Notes under the pieces: generated by a model
Told to the model about the DNA's origin: nothing
Seen by the model: the letters and a program-made list of their open reading frames with translations, nothing else
The model's database searches: none
Assembly (NCBI RefSeq): GCF_017301735.1
Contig: NZ_CP071090.1
Coordinates: forward strand, 806,001-870,000
Origin: Pyxidicoccus parkwaysis
Lineage (GTDB): Bacteria > Myxococcota > Myxococcia > Myxococcales > Myxococcaceae
Length of the DNA: 64,000 nucleotides
Reading direction: 5' to 3'
Position numbers and translations under genes: made by a program
Shown here: positions 28,388 to 37,399 of the stretch, in pieces
How the letters are laid out: each line of letters begins with the position of its first letter
Numbering within the stretch: the stretch's first letter is position 1

Positions 28388-28451
28388 GCCTTCTGATGCG
28401 AGGCTCGCGGGGGGCTCTCGGGGGGAGGGCTGGTGCCTTCCCCGTGTGACT

Positions 28452-29033
28452 TCAGGGCGCGTTCTCGGATGAGCCTGGTGTGAGCACGGTGCCACCATCC
28501 GGGAGCACCGGGGCGCCCGCGCCATTCGCCGCACCGTTGGTGCCGCCATCCGAGCCCACCACCGCTCCCGTGACGGGCGGCGCGGTGTCCTCGGGGCTGA
28601 ACTCCAGCGTCTCCACGAACACACGGCCGGGCAGGCGCAGGTCCATGGCGTTGATGCGGTCCTGTCCGCGCAAGTCGTAGAGCTGCTGCGCCACCGGGCC
28701 CGCGGGGATGCGGTCATCCGAGAAGAAGATGTACATCCGCACCTTCCCCTCCTGCACGGGGATGCGGAAGCTCGTGTTCGCGATGGGCTTGGTCGGGTCG
28801 CACCGGATGGAGCGGTTCTCCCGCGTCAGCGTGAGCTGACGGATGACGCCCTTCTCGGACACCGTGTACAGCATGCAGTAGGGGAGCTGTCCCTCCGTGG
28901 GGATGACCTCCACCGTCGCCGGCCCTGTCTTCCGCAGCTGCGCGCGAGCCGGCCGGTCCACCTTCTTCCCGTCACAACTCCCGCTCGCCGCAGCCAACGC
29001 GGCCACTGCCAGCACCTTGCTCCAGCGCTTCAT
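28452..29033 (-). CDS. Lipoprotein of unknown function
   Basis: 193 residues. The signal peptide ends at the lipobox ASGSC (C20). The mature part has a beta-rich stretch (YCMLYTVSEKGVIRQLTLTR) and no known motif; the last 40 residues are Gly/Asn/Ala/Pro-rich. The start is the ATG at 29033, behind GGAGGGAGGG. It is convergent with the alcohol dehydrogenase and the first of four small minus-strand genes that include three predicted lipoproteins. Confidence 0.7.
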   Translation of the reverse strand: MKRWSKVLAVAALAAASGSCDGKKVDRPARAQLRKTGPATVEVIPTEGQLPYCMLYTVSEKGVIRQLTLTRENRSIRCDPTKPIANTSFRIPVQEGKVRMYIFFSDDRIPAGPVAQQLYDLRGQDRINAMDLRLPGRVFVETLEFSPEDTAPPVTGAVVGSDGGTNGAANGAGAPVLPDGGTVLTPGSSENAP

Positions 29034-29112
29034 GCGTCCCTCCCTCCCAGGGGCGTGGAAGAACCACCGTCTGCGTGTCCAGCGTACTTCGTGGCATTGC
29101 ACTTGGGGGAGG

Positions 29113-29568
29113 TCATGGCATCTCGCGGGGCACTTCCCGGACGCCACAACGCCCGCCAGTGCACACCGCGACCGGGCGTGTCCTGGGAGGCGCACATGGA
29201 GGGATGACGCACCGGTCGCCGTGCTCCCGGCACGCATTCACACGCGCCTCGAGGGCCCGCGCCTCCGCCACCGGCACCGCGCGGCCGGAGCACATGCGGG
29301 CACAGCACTCTCCCTCGGGTACCAGGGTGATTTCACAGTCCGCGTCGGCGCGGCACTCGGCGGCCAGGGCGGAGGAGGCTTGTCCCGTGGCGCCCGCGTC
29401 GCTCGGCGCGGTGCCAGGCGTGGGCTCGGACGCCGCGGCGGTGGGGCTGCCACTGTCGGTGGATTGGGACGGCGCGTTGTCCGGTCGCGTCATCGGCTCC
29501 GCCGAGCGCGCGCAGCCGAAGCACAGCAACAGGGAGCACAGCAGCAGGGAAGGGCGCATGGCGTGCAT
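29113..29568 (-). CDS. Cysteine-rich lipoprotein
   Basis: 151 residues if started at 29568; 29559 is also possible. The lipobox LLCFGC gives a lipid anchor at C19. A Ser/Thr/Ala/Pro linker (20-65) leads to a C-terminal domain with ten cysteines (EC-x5-C ... ECCARMCSGRAV ... CRSHGDRC type spacing), as in the lipoproteins at 21054 and 24119. Function unknown; an extracellular disulphide-rich fold is the likely reading. Confidence 0.65.
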   Translation of the reverse strand: MHAMRPSLLLCSLLLCFGCARSAEPMTRPDNAPSQSTDSGSPTAAASEPTPGTAPSDAGATGQASSALAAECRADADCEITLVPEGECCARMCSGRAVPVAEARALEARVNACREHGDRCVIPPCAPPRTRPVAVCTGGRCGVREVPREMP

Positions 29569-29662
29569 CGTGTCCCAGGTGGCCGGCGATGTCCGGAGCG
29601 TTTTCACGCACCGGGTGCCCCGCCCGCGATTCGCTCACGGACGGGGGCGGGGGTTCATGTGC

Positions 29663-30541
29663 TCACGGGCAGCCGGAGCTGACCTCGAGCGCGTCGTACG
29701 CCATCCACCCGTTGCGCTTGGTGCCGGTGGCGGCGATGACGTAGCCGTAGATGAACTTCATCGTCCCGGACTGCACGACGTAGCGGCCGGCGCTGTTCTG
29801 CACCCAGAGCGGGATGTCGATGGACGGCGGGCCGTCATCCGTCGGCACGTCGAGGCGCTGGAACTTCGTGCCCGCGGGGAAGTGGTCCACCGCGGGGCCT
29901 CCGAGGGCGAAGCCCGGCACGTTGAAGATGAGGTTGACCGAGCGCAGGCCGTTGGCGCGCACCAGCGGCAGGTAGTCACCCGCGCGCTCGTTGGAAGACG
30001 TGGAGTCGTAGACCACCTTCTTCACCTCGAGCGCCGGGTCATGCCAGTTGCGCACGGCGTAGCAGCCCAGCTTCGCCAGGCCCGCGCCGAGCGCCGAGAC
30101 ATGGCCCACCTTCTGCTCGAAGGACGTCCGCCCCAGGATGGCGGAGATGGGCAGCCAGCCCGCGCTGGAGTTGGAGGTGGACACGGCGAAGGCGTGCAGT
30201 TCGTTCGCGAAGGTGCGCGTCTGGCCGTAGTTGAAGGCCGCGCTCGTGCGGGTGTTGGTGCCCACCACGGTGCCGTTGCCGTCGCGGATGGGGATGCCCG
30301 TCGTGATTCCCCAGTTGTCGTCGGCGGGGTCATTGGTGGGCACGCGGTTGCCACCCGACTCCTGCAGCTTGCAGTTGTACGGGCTGGCGATGCAGTACGT
30401 GCCATTCACGCCCGAGTACGCGGCCTGCTCCCGCGTGGCGAGCCCCTCGCCGGACACCGCGCCCTCATCGACCGGCCCCTGGCCCCCGCAGGCGGCGGCG
30501 CCCAATGCAAACGTGAAAATCAAGGAAGAGTAGTTTCGCAT
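29663..30541 (-). CDS. Secreted lipoprotein of unknown function
   Basis: 292 residues. The signal peptide ends at the lipobox GAAAC (C18). The mature protein is beta-rich with many Asn/Gly/Thr residues, including GVNGTYCIASPYNCKLQESG near the N-terminus and an ending WMAYDALEVSSGCP. Four cysteines could form two disulphides. No enzymatic motif was recognised. The ribosome site is weak. The amino-acid make-up (Asn, Ser, Tyr) differs from neighbouring Ala/Arg-rich cytosolic proteins, as expected for a secreted protein. Confidence 0.72.
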   Translation of the reverse strand: MRNYSSLIFTFALGAAACGGQGPVDEGAVSGEGLATREQAAYSGVNGTYCIASPYNCKLQESGGNRVPTNDPADDNWGITTGIPIRDGNGTVVGTNTRTSAAFNYGQTRTFANELHAFAVSTSNSSAGWLPISAILGRTSFEQKVGHVSALGAGLAKLGCYAVRNWHDPALEVKKVVYDSTSSNERAGDYLPLVRANGLRSVNLIFNVPGFALGGPAVDHFPAGTKFQRLDVPTDDGPPSIDIPLWVQNSAGRYVVQSGTMKFIYGYVIAATGTKRNGWMAYDALEVSSGCP

Positions 30542-30629
30542 GTTCTCATGGGATGCGAGGAAGACCCCGGGTGTCAATCCGGGGCCCTCCGCTCCCATGG
30601 ATGGCAGCGTCGAGCAGTCAACGAGGGCG

Positions 30630-31151
30630 CTATTCCGAGAGCGCGTCGAGCCGCGCCACCGTGCGCGTGGCGCCCATCATCACCGCCGCCACGAGCGCGG
30701 TGTTGCCGCTGGCGTCCTGGCGCTTGAGGTCCGCGCCGCGCGCGAGCAGCAACTCCAGCACCTCCAGCCGGTCGAACATCGCCGCGTACATGAGCGCGGT
30801 GCGCCCGTCCGGCCCGGCGCCGTCCACCGGCGCGCCTCCGTCGAGCAGCAACTCCGCCATGCGCACGTCGCCCTTGAAGGCGGCACCGGCCAGTGGCGTC
30901 TGTCCCTTGTCGTTGGCGCGCGTGGCGTCCGCGCCGCGTGAGAGCAGCAACCTGGCCACCTCGGCCTGTCCCGCGTACGCGGCGAGCATCAGCAGCGTGT
31001 TGCCGTCCTCGTTGGTGAGGTTCACCGGCAGCCCCGCGTCGAGCATCTCGCGGATGCGGTCGGCATTGCCCTGCCGAGCGAGGTTGAAGGCCTCGCGGGC
31101 GGCCGCGAGCGCTCGGGGGTCGATTTCATCGGAGGGAGGAGGCGGGGACAT
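30630..31151 (-). CDS. Ankyrin-repeat protein
   Basis: 173 residues with four ankyrin repeats: about 41-73 (EDGNTLLMLAAYAGQAEVAR), 74-106 (KGQTPLAGAAFKGDVRMAEL), 107-139 (DGRTALMYAAMFDRLEVLEL) and a partial fourth at 140-173. Each shows the G-TPL-AA-G pattern. It has no signal peptide, so it is probably a cytoplasmic protein-binding module. The partner is unknown. The ATG at 31151 follows AAGGAG. It is divergent from the ELWxxDGT gene. Confidence 0.9.
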   Translation of the reverse strand: MSPPPPSDEIDPRALAAAREAFNLARQGNADRIREMLDAGLPVNLTNEDGNTLLMLAAYAGQAEVARLLLSRGADATRANDKGQTPLAGAAFKGDVRMAELLLDGGAPVDGAGPDGRTALMYAAMFDRLEVLELLLARGADLKRQDASGNTALVAAVMMGATRTVARLDALSE

Positions 31152-31418
31152 GGGCGGACTCCTTCGTGAGCACGCGAATGTACACGGCCGTCGCGCGAGG
31201 CACGCGAGGTGCGGCCGCGCGACGTGGTCTGGATGACCCTCGGAACCCGACGCGGTGTGGCACTTCCGGTGTGCTCGGGGAACGGGATGTGGACTCTCGG
31301 GGACACGGTGCCCGTGCGGTGCTCGACGCGCCGTGGCACTCCGGGTGCGCTGGGCGGAGCGGGTGGAGACGTCACATTTGCCGCCACCATGAACAGCCTG
31401 CGGAAAAGGGGGCACACG

Positions 31419-33071
31419 ATGATGCAGGGAAACACCTCGCTGTTCCTGTGTGGGACCGCTGTGTTGCTGGCCGCTTGTGGACCCACGGAAGACGCCGGCC
31501 CACGCGAACCTGAAGCAGTGCGCCCGCTGGTGGTCGCTGCGGCCAGCGAGGAGTCGCGGAGTCCCGACTGTGGGTGCCGGCCTCCTGCTTTCGTGGCGGA
31601 CCTCACGCCCGGTCTCGAAGGCACGGACGTCCGTTCCTTCATCGACCTGGATGGCACGCCCATCGTCAATGGCTACAACGGCGCCATCAACACGCTGTGG
31701 CGGCTCGAGCGGAGGGACACGGGCTGCGGTGCGGCCGCCTGGGACGCGGTCCTCATCAAGAGCGGCTTCGGCGGCCTGCCGCTCCAGTTCGGCTCCGCGG
31801 TCATCGGCCACACGCTGTACTTCGCCGCCGAGGACGGCGTGTACGGACGCGAGCTGTGGAAGACGGATGGCACTGCCGAGGGCACGGTGCTGGTGAAGGA
31901 CATCCGCCCGGGCCCCGAGGGCTCGGAGCTGCGTCAGTTCATGGCCGTGGGACGGACGCTCTACTTCGTCGCCGATGACGGCGAGCATGGCTTCGAGCTC
32001 TGGAAGAGCGATGGCACGCGCAGCGGCACCCGGCTGGTCGAGGACATCAACTCGGGGACTGGCAGCAGCTTCCCGTTCTTCCAGGCCACATTGGATTCGC
32101 GCACGCTGTTGTTCACCGCCGAGGACGGCACACACGGGCGGGAGCTGTGGAGGAGCGATGGCACTCGCGCGGGCACCCGGCTCATCGAGGACATCCAGCC
32201 CGGACCCGGGGGCTTCGATGTCACGGTCCTCAATCGACTGGCCGACGGCCGGTTCCTCTTCGCAGCCGATGAGGGCACGCATGGCTCCGAGCTCTGGACG
32301 ACGGATGGCACGCCAGCGGGAACCCATCTGGTCAAGGACATCCAACCGGGGCCGATGGGCTCGATGGAAGTGCGCTTCGGCGTGCAGACCGTCGTGGACG
32401 ACCTGCTCTACTTCCGCGCCGATGACGGCACGCACGGCCCCGAGCTGTGGAAGAGCGACGGGACGGCGCGCGGCACGCGGCTGGTCGAGGACATCGTCCC
32501 CGGCCCCGTCGGTTCCAATCCGTTCGACCTGCTGCGCGTGGGGACGGACCAGGTCTTCTTCGGCGCGGATGACGGCACTCATGGCCAGGAGCCCTGGCGC
32601 GGCGAGGACTCCTCGCGGCACACGCTGCTGCTGGCGGACGTGTGGCCTGGGACGGAGACCGGCTTCGGCCCCGGCGTGACGGCGCGGCGCAAGGTCTACT
32701 TCTTTGGCGAGAACCCCACGTACGGCCATGAGCCGTGGGTGACGGATGGCACCCGCTCCGGGACGTTCCTGCTGAAGGACATCAACCCCGGCCCGGCGAA
32801 TGCCGTCCCTGGAGATCCGAACACTCCATTCGCTGTCGGAAGCGGGCTCATGTTCGACGCCTTCGAGCCCACCCACGGTGATGAGCTGTGGTGGACCGAC
32901 GGCACCCCGGCGGGCACCCGGATGGCGGACATCAACGAGGGGCCCGGCACTTCCTACCCCTACGGCTTCACGCGCGTGGGGGACCAGGTCTTCTTCACGG
33001 CGGACGACGGCGTGCACGGCCGCGAGCCCTGGGCCCTTCCGGTGGCGTGCTTCCCGGACGTCGAGGACTGA
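31419..33071 (+). CDS. ELWxxDGT-repeat lipoprotein
   Basis: 550 residues. The start at 31419 (MMQGNTSLFLCGTAVLLAAC) follows AAAGGGGG and gives a lipoprotein signal; an upstream ATG at 31389 lacks one. The mature protein has eight repeats of about 48 residues, each containing ELWKSDGT-type motifs followed by GT-xLVKDI-PGP and a TLYFVADDG strand. The sixth repeat is degenerate (EPWRGEDSS). Such repeats probably fold as a beta-propeller on the cell surface. Family members are common in myxobacteria; no function is established. Confidence 0.9.
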   Translation: MMQGNTSLFLCGTAVLLAACGPTEDAGPREPEAVRPLVVAAASEESRSPDCGCRPPAFVADLTPGLEGTDVRSFIDLDGTPIVNGYNGAINTLWRLERRDTGCGAAAWDAVLIKSGFGGLPLQFGSAVIGHTLYFAAEDGVYGRELWKTDGTAEGTVLVKDIRPGPEGSELRQFMAVGRTLYFVADDGEHGFELWKSDGTRSGTRLVEDINSGTGSSFPFFQATLDSRTLLFTAEDGTHGRELWRSDGTRAGTRLIEDIQPGPGGFDVTVLNRLADGRFLFAADEGTHGSELWTTDGTPAGTHLVKDIQPGPMGSMEVRFGVQTVVDDLLYFRADDGTHGPELWKSDGTARGTRLVEDIVPGPVGSNPFDLLRVGTDQVFFGADDGTHGQEPWRGEDSSRHTLLLADVWPGTETGFGPGVTARRKVYFFGENPTYGHEPWVTDGTRSGTFLLKDINPGPANAVPGDPNTPFAVGSGLMFDAFEPTHGDELWWTDGTPAGTRMADINEGPGTSYPYGFTRVGDQVFFTADDGVHGREPWALPVACFPDVED

Positions 33072-33085
33072 CGCCCGCGTGGCCG

Positions 33086-34246
33086 CTACTTCGCGCGGCT
33101 GAATTGGATGTCGCGCTTGCTCGCATCGGCGGCGGCGAAGGTGAGCAGCCGTTCACCTTCTGCCGTCACCTCCTCGCGCTCGGGGGCGGACAGCCGCTTG
33201 AAGGGCTCGATGAGCAGGGTGGCGGTGCCCTTGCCCTGCTGGAGTCTCCAGGTGCCTCGGAAGAGGCCGTCCACGAGCAGGCTCCCGGGCACCTGTCCAT
33301 TCGGAGTGATGGTGCGCTTGCGGTCCTCGTCGGAGATGACGCGCGTGCGGTCCGCGTGGGAGAGGAGCAGGTTGTCGAACTCGGGCAGGAAGCGCACCGG
33401 GGCGGGCGTGTCCGCGTCGGGCCTCGGCGCTCCGGGCAGGTCGAACAGCTCGCGGCCCTGCTCGTCGCGGAAGGTGCGCAGGTCCGGGCGGAGCCGCTCG
33501 ACGACTTCGCTCAGCCGCGTGAGCCCCGACCAGGCCTGCACGTCCATGACGGAGGCCGGGCCGAACGCGGCGAGGTAGCGCAACACCATCTCATCCACTG
33601 ACGGCGCGGCGTCGAGGGGCTGCCCCAGCCACGCGTCCACGGTGGTGCAGCGGGCCAGTCCGCCGACACCCCAGACGCCACGAGGTGGCACCTGCACCAG
33701 CGGTGCGAGGAGGCGGATGGCCTGGGCGAGCGCCGTGGGCTCGCGGTCCGGCCAGCGCTCCGCGAGCTTCTCGCCGAGCTCCGTGTACGTGAGCGGCTCC
33801 GCCTCGACGTGTGCGCGTCCCGCCGCCACGAGCGCCTTCAGGTCCATGCCCACGAGCTTCTTGCTGTAGGACGAGCCTGTCTTGAGCACGCGCTCCAGCA
33901 GGGGCTGCACCAGCGTGCGCAGCATTCGCGCGTCGCGGCCGGTGACGAGGTGGAGCGTGCCGCGCATCAGCACGAGCCGCACCACGTGCTTGTCGATGAG
34001 CAGCGTGGACAGTTCCTCCTGGCGGAAGCCCTGGAGCCGCGTCCACAGGCCGTAATACGGCGCGTTCGGCGCCTGGGCCTGGAGGCCCACGAGGTGCTCC
34101 ACCGCCTCCAGCACCGGCATCTTCGAGCGGCGGAGCAACAACTGCCGCTCCAGCAGGGCGCGGTTGAGGGCGCGCAGGCTGAGCACCTGCGCGGGACGGC
34201 CTTCCTTGCGGCGCGCTGGCGCGGTCGTGGCCTTTCGAGTGGGCAT
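33086..34246 (-). CDS. AlkZ/YcaQ-type winged-helix DNA glycosylase
   Basis: 386 residues of the HTH_42 family. The motif Q56-A-Q58 in HLVGLQAQAPNAPYYG matches the QxQ motif needed for base excision in AlkZ. Winged-helix segments follow, plus the later stretch RFLPEFDNLLLSHADRTRVI, which is conserved in the family. AlkZ-like enzymes remove bulky alkylated bases, often from toxins made by the same or neighbouring bacteria; YcaQ acts on crosslinks. The target here is unknown. The ATG at 34246 is favoured by GAGG five bases upstream. Confidence 0.85.
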   Translation of the reverse strand: MPTRKATTAPARRKEGRPAQVLSLRALNRALLERQLLLRRSKMPVLEAVEHLVGLQAQAPNAPYYGLWTRLQGFRQEELSTLLIDKHVVRLVLMRGTLHLVTGRDARMLRTLVQPLLERVLKTGSSYSKKLVGMDLKALVAAGRAHVEAEPLTYTELGEKLAERWPDREPTALAQAIRLLAPLVQVPPRGVWGVGGLARCTTVDAWLGQPLDAAPSVDEMVLRYLAAFGPASVMDVQAWSGLTRLSEVVERLRPDLRTFRDEQGRELFDLPGAPRPDADTPAPVRFLPEFDNLLLSHADRTRVISDEDRKRTITPNGQVPGSLLVDGLFRGTWRLQQGKGTATLLIEPFKRLSAPEREEVTAEGERLLTFAAADASKRDIQFSRAK

Positions 34247-34640
34247 GGTCATCCTCGTCCGCTTCGGCGCCTTCCGTTGTGCCGCCGTGCCTCCTTCCGA
34301 TGCCACGGAGAGCGCGGCGCGGGAACCCCTGGATGCGGTGCCGACGGGGAGGCCAAGGGGCAGGAGCGGAAACATGAAGGGGAGCATGACGGTCTCGTTC
34401 CGGGCTGGAGTGGGGCGCCCCTGAGATGACGCGGCGGAGTCATCGAAGGTGACGGCGCAACCTTGGGCCTCGGGGATGACAGCCTTCTGTCAGGTATGTG
34501 GGACGGTGCCCGGCCAGCGTGCTTCTGGGTTTTACCCGGGTGATATTGACCGGCGAATATTACCCGGGTAATAACCCTTCGCGCCGAAGCGAGGAGGGCA
34601 CGTGCGTCAGGAGAAGTCGTCGAGGGAGGAGGCGGGGTAC
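34247..34640. other. Divergent intergenic region
   Basis: 394 bp between the glycosylase and the DUF2239 gene. The right half contains two ACCCGGGT palindromes, listed separately. The left half shows nothing recognisable; a short reading frame there lacks a ribosome site. Confidence 0.5.
34532..34572. promoter_or_regulatory. Tandem ACCCGGGT palindromes, probable repressor operator
   Basis: TTACCCGGGTGA (34532-34543, one mismatch per half) and ATTACCCGGGTAAT (34559-34572, perfect 14-bp palindrome) have centres 28 bp apart, 69-109 bp before the DUF2239 ATG. The 28-bp spacing is not a whole number of turns. The flanks CGGGTGATATT and AATATTACCCG also form a larger inverted repeat. This looks like a binding site for a dimeric regulator; the regulator is not encoded nearby. 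Confidence 0.6.
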
Positions 34641-35228
34641 ATGGCCTTCGCGGGGCCGCGCTGCCTCGCGTTGGGAGGGTTGGAGGCGGTCGCGCTGAAG
34701 GCGAAGGCGTGGGTTGACGGCGGAGAGACAGTGCCGGTCGTCATCTACGAGGACGCGACGGGGCTCCCCGTGCATCCGGACCTGCGTGGGACTCATGAGG
34801 ACGTGCTGCGCAGGCTGGAAGCGCGGCGTGCGCGGGCGGCCGCGGCCAGCGAGGACGCGGAGGCGCCGAAGCGGAACGGACCGGGGCGGCCGAAGCTGGG
34901 CGTGGTGTCGCGTGAGGTGTCGCTCCTGCCGCGTCACTGGGAGTGGCTCAACGCGCAGCCGAGCGGCGCGTCCGCGGCGCTGCGCAGGCTCGTCGAGGAC
35001 GCGATGCGGAGCGGGCAGGGGCACGAGCGGGCGCGCAAGTCGCATGAGGCCGCCGGCCGCTTCATGCACGCCGTGGCCGGAGACCTCCCAGGCTTCGAGG
35101 AGGCATCCCGCGCCTTCTATGCGAGGAACCCGGAGCGTTTTGAACAGCTCACCCAGCCGTGGCCCAGGGACATCCGGGAGCACGTGCGCCGGTTGGTCGC
35201 CATCGCCGCTCGCGATGAAGCGAAGTGA
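34641..35228 (+). CDS. DUF2239-family protein
   Basis: 195 residues. The family pattern is clear: an N-terminal FAGPRCLALGGLEAVALKAK, the acidic strand VVIYEDATGLPVHPDLRG, the basic linker GPGRPKLGVVSREVSLLPRH, then WEWLNAQPSGASAALRRLVE. The helical C-terminus may be DNA- or nucleotide-binding, but no function is established for the family. The ATG at 34641 has GGAGGAGG eight bases upstream; a GTG at 34602 is the alternative. Palindromes upstream suggest it is controlled by a repressor. Confidence 0.82.
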   Translation: MAFAGPRCLALGGLEAVALKAKAWVDGGETVPVVIYEDATGLPVHPDLRGTHEDVLRRLEARRARAAAASEDAEAPKRNGPGRPKLGVVSREVSLLPRHWEWLNAQPSGASAALRRLVEDAMRSGQGHERARKSHEAAGRFMHAVAGDLPGFEEASRAFYARNPERFEQLTQPWPRDIREHVRRLVAIAARDEAK

Positions 35229-35272
35229 CACGTGTCGTCCCGAGCGGTGTGGTGCCTCCGCGCGAGGACCGC

Positions 35273-35503
35273 ATGCTCTTCAAGGAATCCGTCGTGGAAT
35301 TCTTCCTGCTGTACTTCCTGCCCGTGCCGCTGGCCTGGGCGCGTCGTCCCGTCAAACCCAGGCGCCCCACTGCCGTGAAGGATGAGGCCGCGGCGAAGGG
35401 CTCTCGCCGTCCTCGCCCGGTGCGGAAGGCCCGTGCTCCGTCCGTGTCGCGCGAGTCCCGTCGTGGCGGTGCGCGGACCGGGGGTAGGGTGCGGGCTCCG
35501 TAG
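35273..35503 (+). CDS. Small membrane-anchored basic protein (hypothetical)
   Basis: 76 residues: a hydrophobic N-terminal helix (ESVVEFFLLYFLPVPLAWAR) and a strongly basic Arg/Lys/Pro/Ala tail. Codon third positions are GC-rich as in real genes. The ATG at 35273 follows GAGG at the right spacing. It follows the DUF2239 gene by 44 bp and could share its transcript. No homology was recognised, and the basic tail could be a chance product of GC-rich DNA. Confidence 0.45.
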   Translation: MLFKESVVEFFLLYFLPVPLAWARRPVKPRRPTAVKDEAAAKGSRRPRPVRKARAPSVSRESRRGGARTGGRVRAP

Positions 35504-35636
35504 TCGCGCAAGTGCGGAGGCAAGGGCGAGTCCTCGCACTCTGCTTGCCAATGGTTCTGGTTGCGCTGCCGAGCGATGTGAGGTGGCCATGGGAAGAAGG
35601 GCACCGCGGAGGCTCGGGCTCCGTAGGCGGGTGTCG

Positions 35637-36047
35637 TCACCAGGGCATCTGTTCGTCAGTTCCTCCGAACATCGCCGGATAGCCTTTGTAGTGCGGCAGG
35701 TCGTCACGGATGGGGCGCACCGCGTGTTGGCACTGCATGTGGAACGTGGGCTGGAACATGCCCTTCGGCAGGAGCGTGGCGCTGATGCTGCGGACGCCCA
35801 GGCCCTTCGGCTCGGCGAAGAGGCGGGTGCCGCAGTCACGGCAGGTGGCTCGTGTCGTCGTCTTCAGTGCCCAGAGCGCGGGCTGCCCGGCCACGAGGCG
35901 CGTCTGCGGAATCTGGTACATCGCGGCGGGAAGATATGCGGCGCCGTGCACCACCTGGCAGTCGTCGCAGTGGCAGTAGAAGTGCGCCACCGCCGCGCCG
36001 CTCAACTCGAGCTTCACCGCGCCGCACAGACATTGGATTTTCGTCAT
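35637..36047 (-). CDS. GFA-family zinc protein (glutathione-dependent formaldehyde-activating type)
   Basis: 136 residues with the zinc motifs of the GFA/CENP-V fold: C6-L-C8 near the start, C25-H-C27-x-x-C30 and the pair C69-x-x-C72. Some members condense glutathione with formaldehyde or related aldehydes; most have unknown substrates. The ATG at 36047 is at the very start of the family sequence (MTKIQCLCGAVKLELSG). It is a single-domain protein. Confidence 0.87.
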   Translation of the reverse strand: MTKIQCLCGAVKLELSGAAVAHFYCHCDDCQVVHGAAYLPAAMYQIPQTRLVAGQPALWALKTTTRATCRDCGTRLFAEPKGLGVRSISATLLPKGMFQPTFHMQCQHAVRPIRDDLPHYKGYPAMFGGTDEQMPW

Positions 36048-36304
36048 CGGCTCCTCCTTGCACTCAGTGCCTGAGTGGCCGGGCGATGATACCGAGGTGA
36101 TTGGCCACGGGGCGTTCCCACCAGGGCATGCGGAAGTTGCTCGCGGAACTCACATGCTCGACGTGCCCGGGCGTGAGCGATGCCAGGAATCACCAGCGCG
36201 AGCCCACACGCCCAGCGGAGCCACCGGCGCGCACGCCAGCGGCGCATCACCCAGAAGCCCAGGGCCAGCAGGATGCATGCTCCGATGAGGATGAGGGGAC
36301 CCAT
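36044..36304 (-). CDS. Small hypothetical membrane protein
   Basis: 86 residues. The first half is a double hydrophobic hairpin (PLILIGACILLALGFWVMRR, then WACGLALVIPG) with the GC-rich third positions of a real gene. The second half is Arg/His-rich with poor codon bias, so the real gene may end early or be frameshifted near 36170. Its stop overlaps the GFA start as ATGA, but there is no ribosome site. Treat as doubtful. Confidence 0.35.
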   Translation of the reverse strand: MGPLILIGACILLALGFWVMRRWRARRWLRWACGLALVIPGIAHARARRACEFREQLPHALVGTPRGQSPRYHRPATQALSARRSR

Positions 36305-36396
36305 ACCGGCAGAGCATTATGGGAGGGCGTGGCCGCGTGCTCCAGACTGCCCGTGTATGGTGCGGGCTCCGTCGCGGCCCGATTCTTCACTCCGCC

Positions 36397-37356
36397 ATGT
36401 CCATTCTCACGATGACCCGTCGAAGCACTTCCTCTCGCGTGGCGCGAAGGCGGAGGACACAGCGGGGCCATGTCTTCCTCGGGCTGCTCGTCCTGCTGGG
36501 GCTGCTCGCGGCGGGAATCTCCTGGCTCGTGTGGCGTCCACCCGACGTCGGCCCCGCGCTGGCGTGGCTCATTGGCGGACTGGTGGTGGCCGGGTGGAGC
36601 GCGCTCGCGTTCTGGCGTCGGGACGCGTTCGCGGCGGCCAAGCTGCTGCTGTTCTGCACCGTGATGCCCGCCATCTTCTGTGTGCTCTGGGTCTTCAACG
36701 CGCACAGCCTCGGCGGCCCGGCGACCTGGGGTGGCGGCGCCTCCGCGGTGGGCGCGGCGCTCCTGGGCCGCTACCTCTGGCGCGAGTGGCGCCGGGTGGA
36801 GGTGCTGCCCAATGTCCTGCTCGACGCCGCGAACAAGGAAGACATCTGCGAGCTGGATGGCTTGCAGCTCTGCGCCGGACTGCTCCGCCCCGAGGAGGGG
36901 CCCGTCCCCCTGGAGCTGCGCATCCTGGTGCAGAGCTGTGTGGACGCGGAGCGCACGCTGACGGTGAGGCTCTCAGGGCCCTCCAAGACGCGGGTGCACT
37001 ACCCGGACCGAGTGACGGTGCAGGTCGGCCCGGGCGAGGTGGGTCGGCTCGTCGTGCCACTCCATCCACTTCCTGGGGCTCGCGCGGGGGGCACGCTCCA
37101 TCTCGGGCTGAACATCACCGGGCCAGGCGGGCCGCGCCTGCGCTTCTGGCGCGCGAGACCGTATGTGGCGCGCATCCACCCGGTGATGCAGGTGCTCGCG
37201 CTCCTCGCGGGGATGATTACCTGGGGCGGCGGCTGGTCCGTCGAGGTCCCCGTTCTTCCCGATGCTCCGCCTCCGCGTCCGCAGTTGCCTCCCGAGCGCT
37301 GGACGGTGGTGTGGCGCCCCGGCCTGGAGCAGCTCCACCAGGCCCGCGCGGCCTGA
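36397..37356 (+). CDS. Membrane protein of unknown function
   Basis: 319 residues. After a basic N-terminus come about four hydrophobic helices (residues 22-130), then a soluble beta-rich domain with no known motif (RVEVLPNVLLDAANKEDICE, LTVRLSGPSKTRVHY), and a last hydrophobic segment near 265-285. The arrangement suggests a membrane-anchored domain facing cytoplasm or periplasm. The start at 36397 is uncertain (36412 possible), since neither has a good ribosome site. Function unknown. Confidence 0.65.
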   Translation: MSILTMTRRSTSSRVARRRRTQRGHVFLGLLVLLGLLAAGISWLVWRPPDVGPALAWLIGGLVVAGWSALAFWRRDAFAAAKLLLFCTVMPAIFCVLWVFNAHSLGGPATWGGGASAVGAALLGRYLWREWRRVEVLPNVLLDAANKEDICELDGLQLCAGLLRPEEGPVPLELRILVQSCVDAERTLTVRLSGPSKTRVHYPDRVTVQVGPGEVGRLVVPLHPLPGARAGGTLHLGLNITGPGGPRLRFWRARPYVARIHPVMQVLALLAGMITWGGGWSVEVPVLPDAPPPRPQLPPERWTVVWRPGLEQLHQARAA

Positions 37357-37399
37357 GCTTCCTCTGCCTCTGAAAAGGGGCGGCAGTCCGGGCGTTTCT

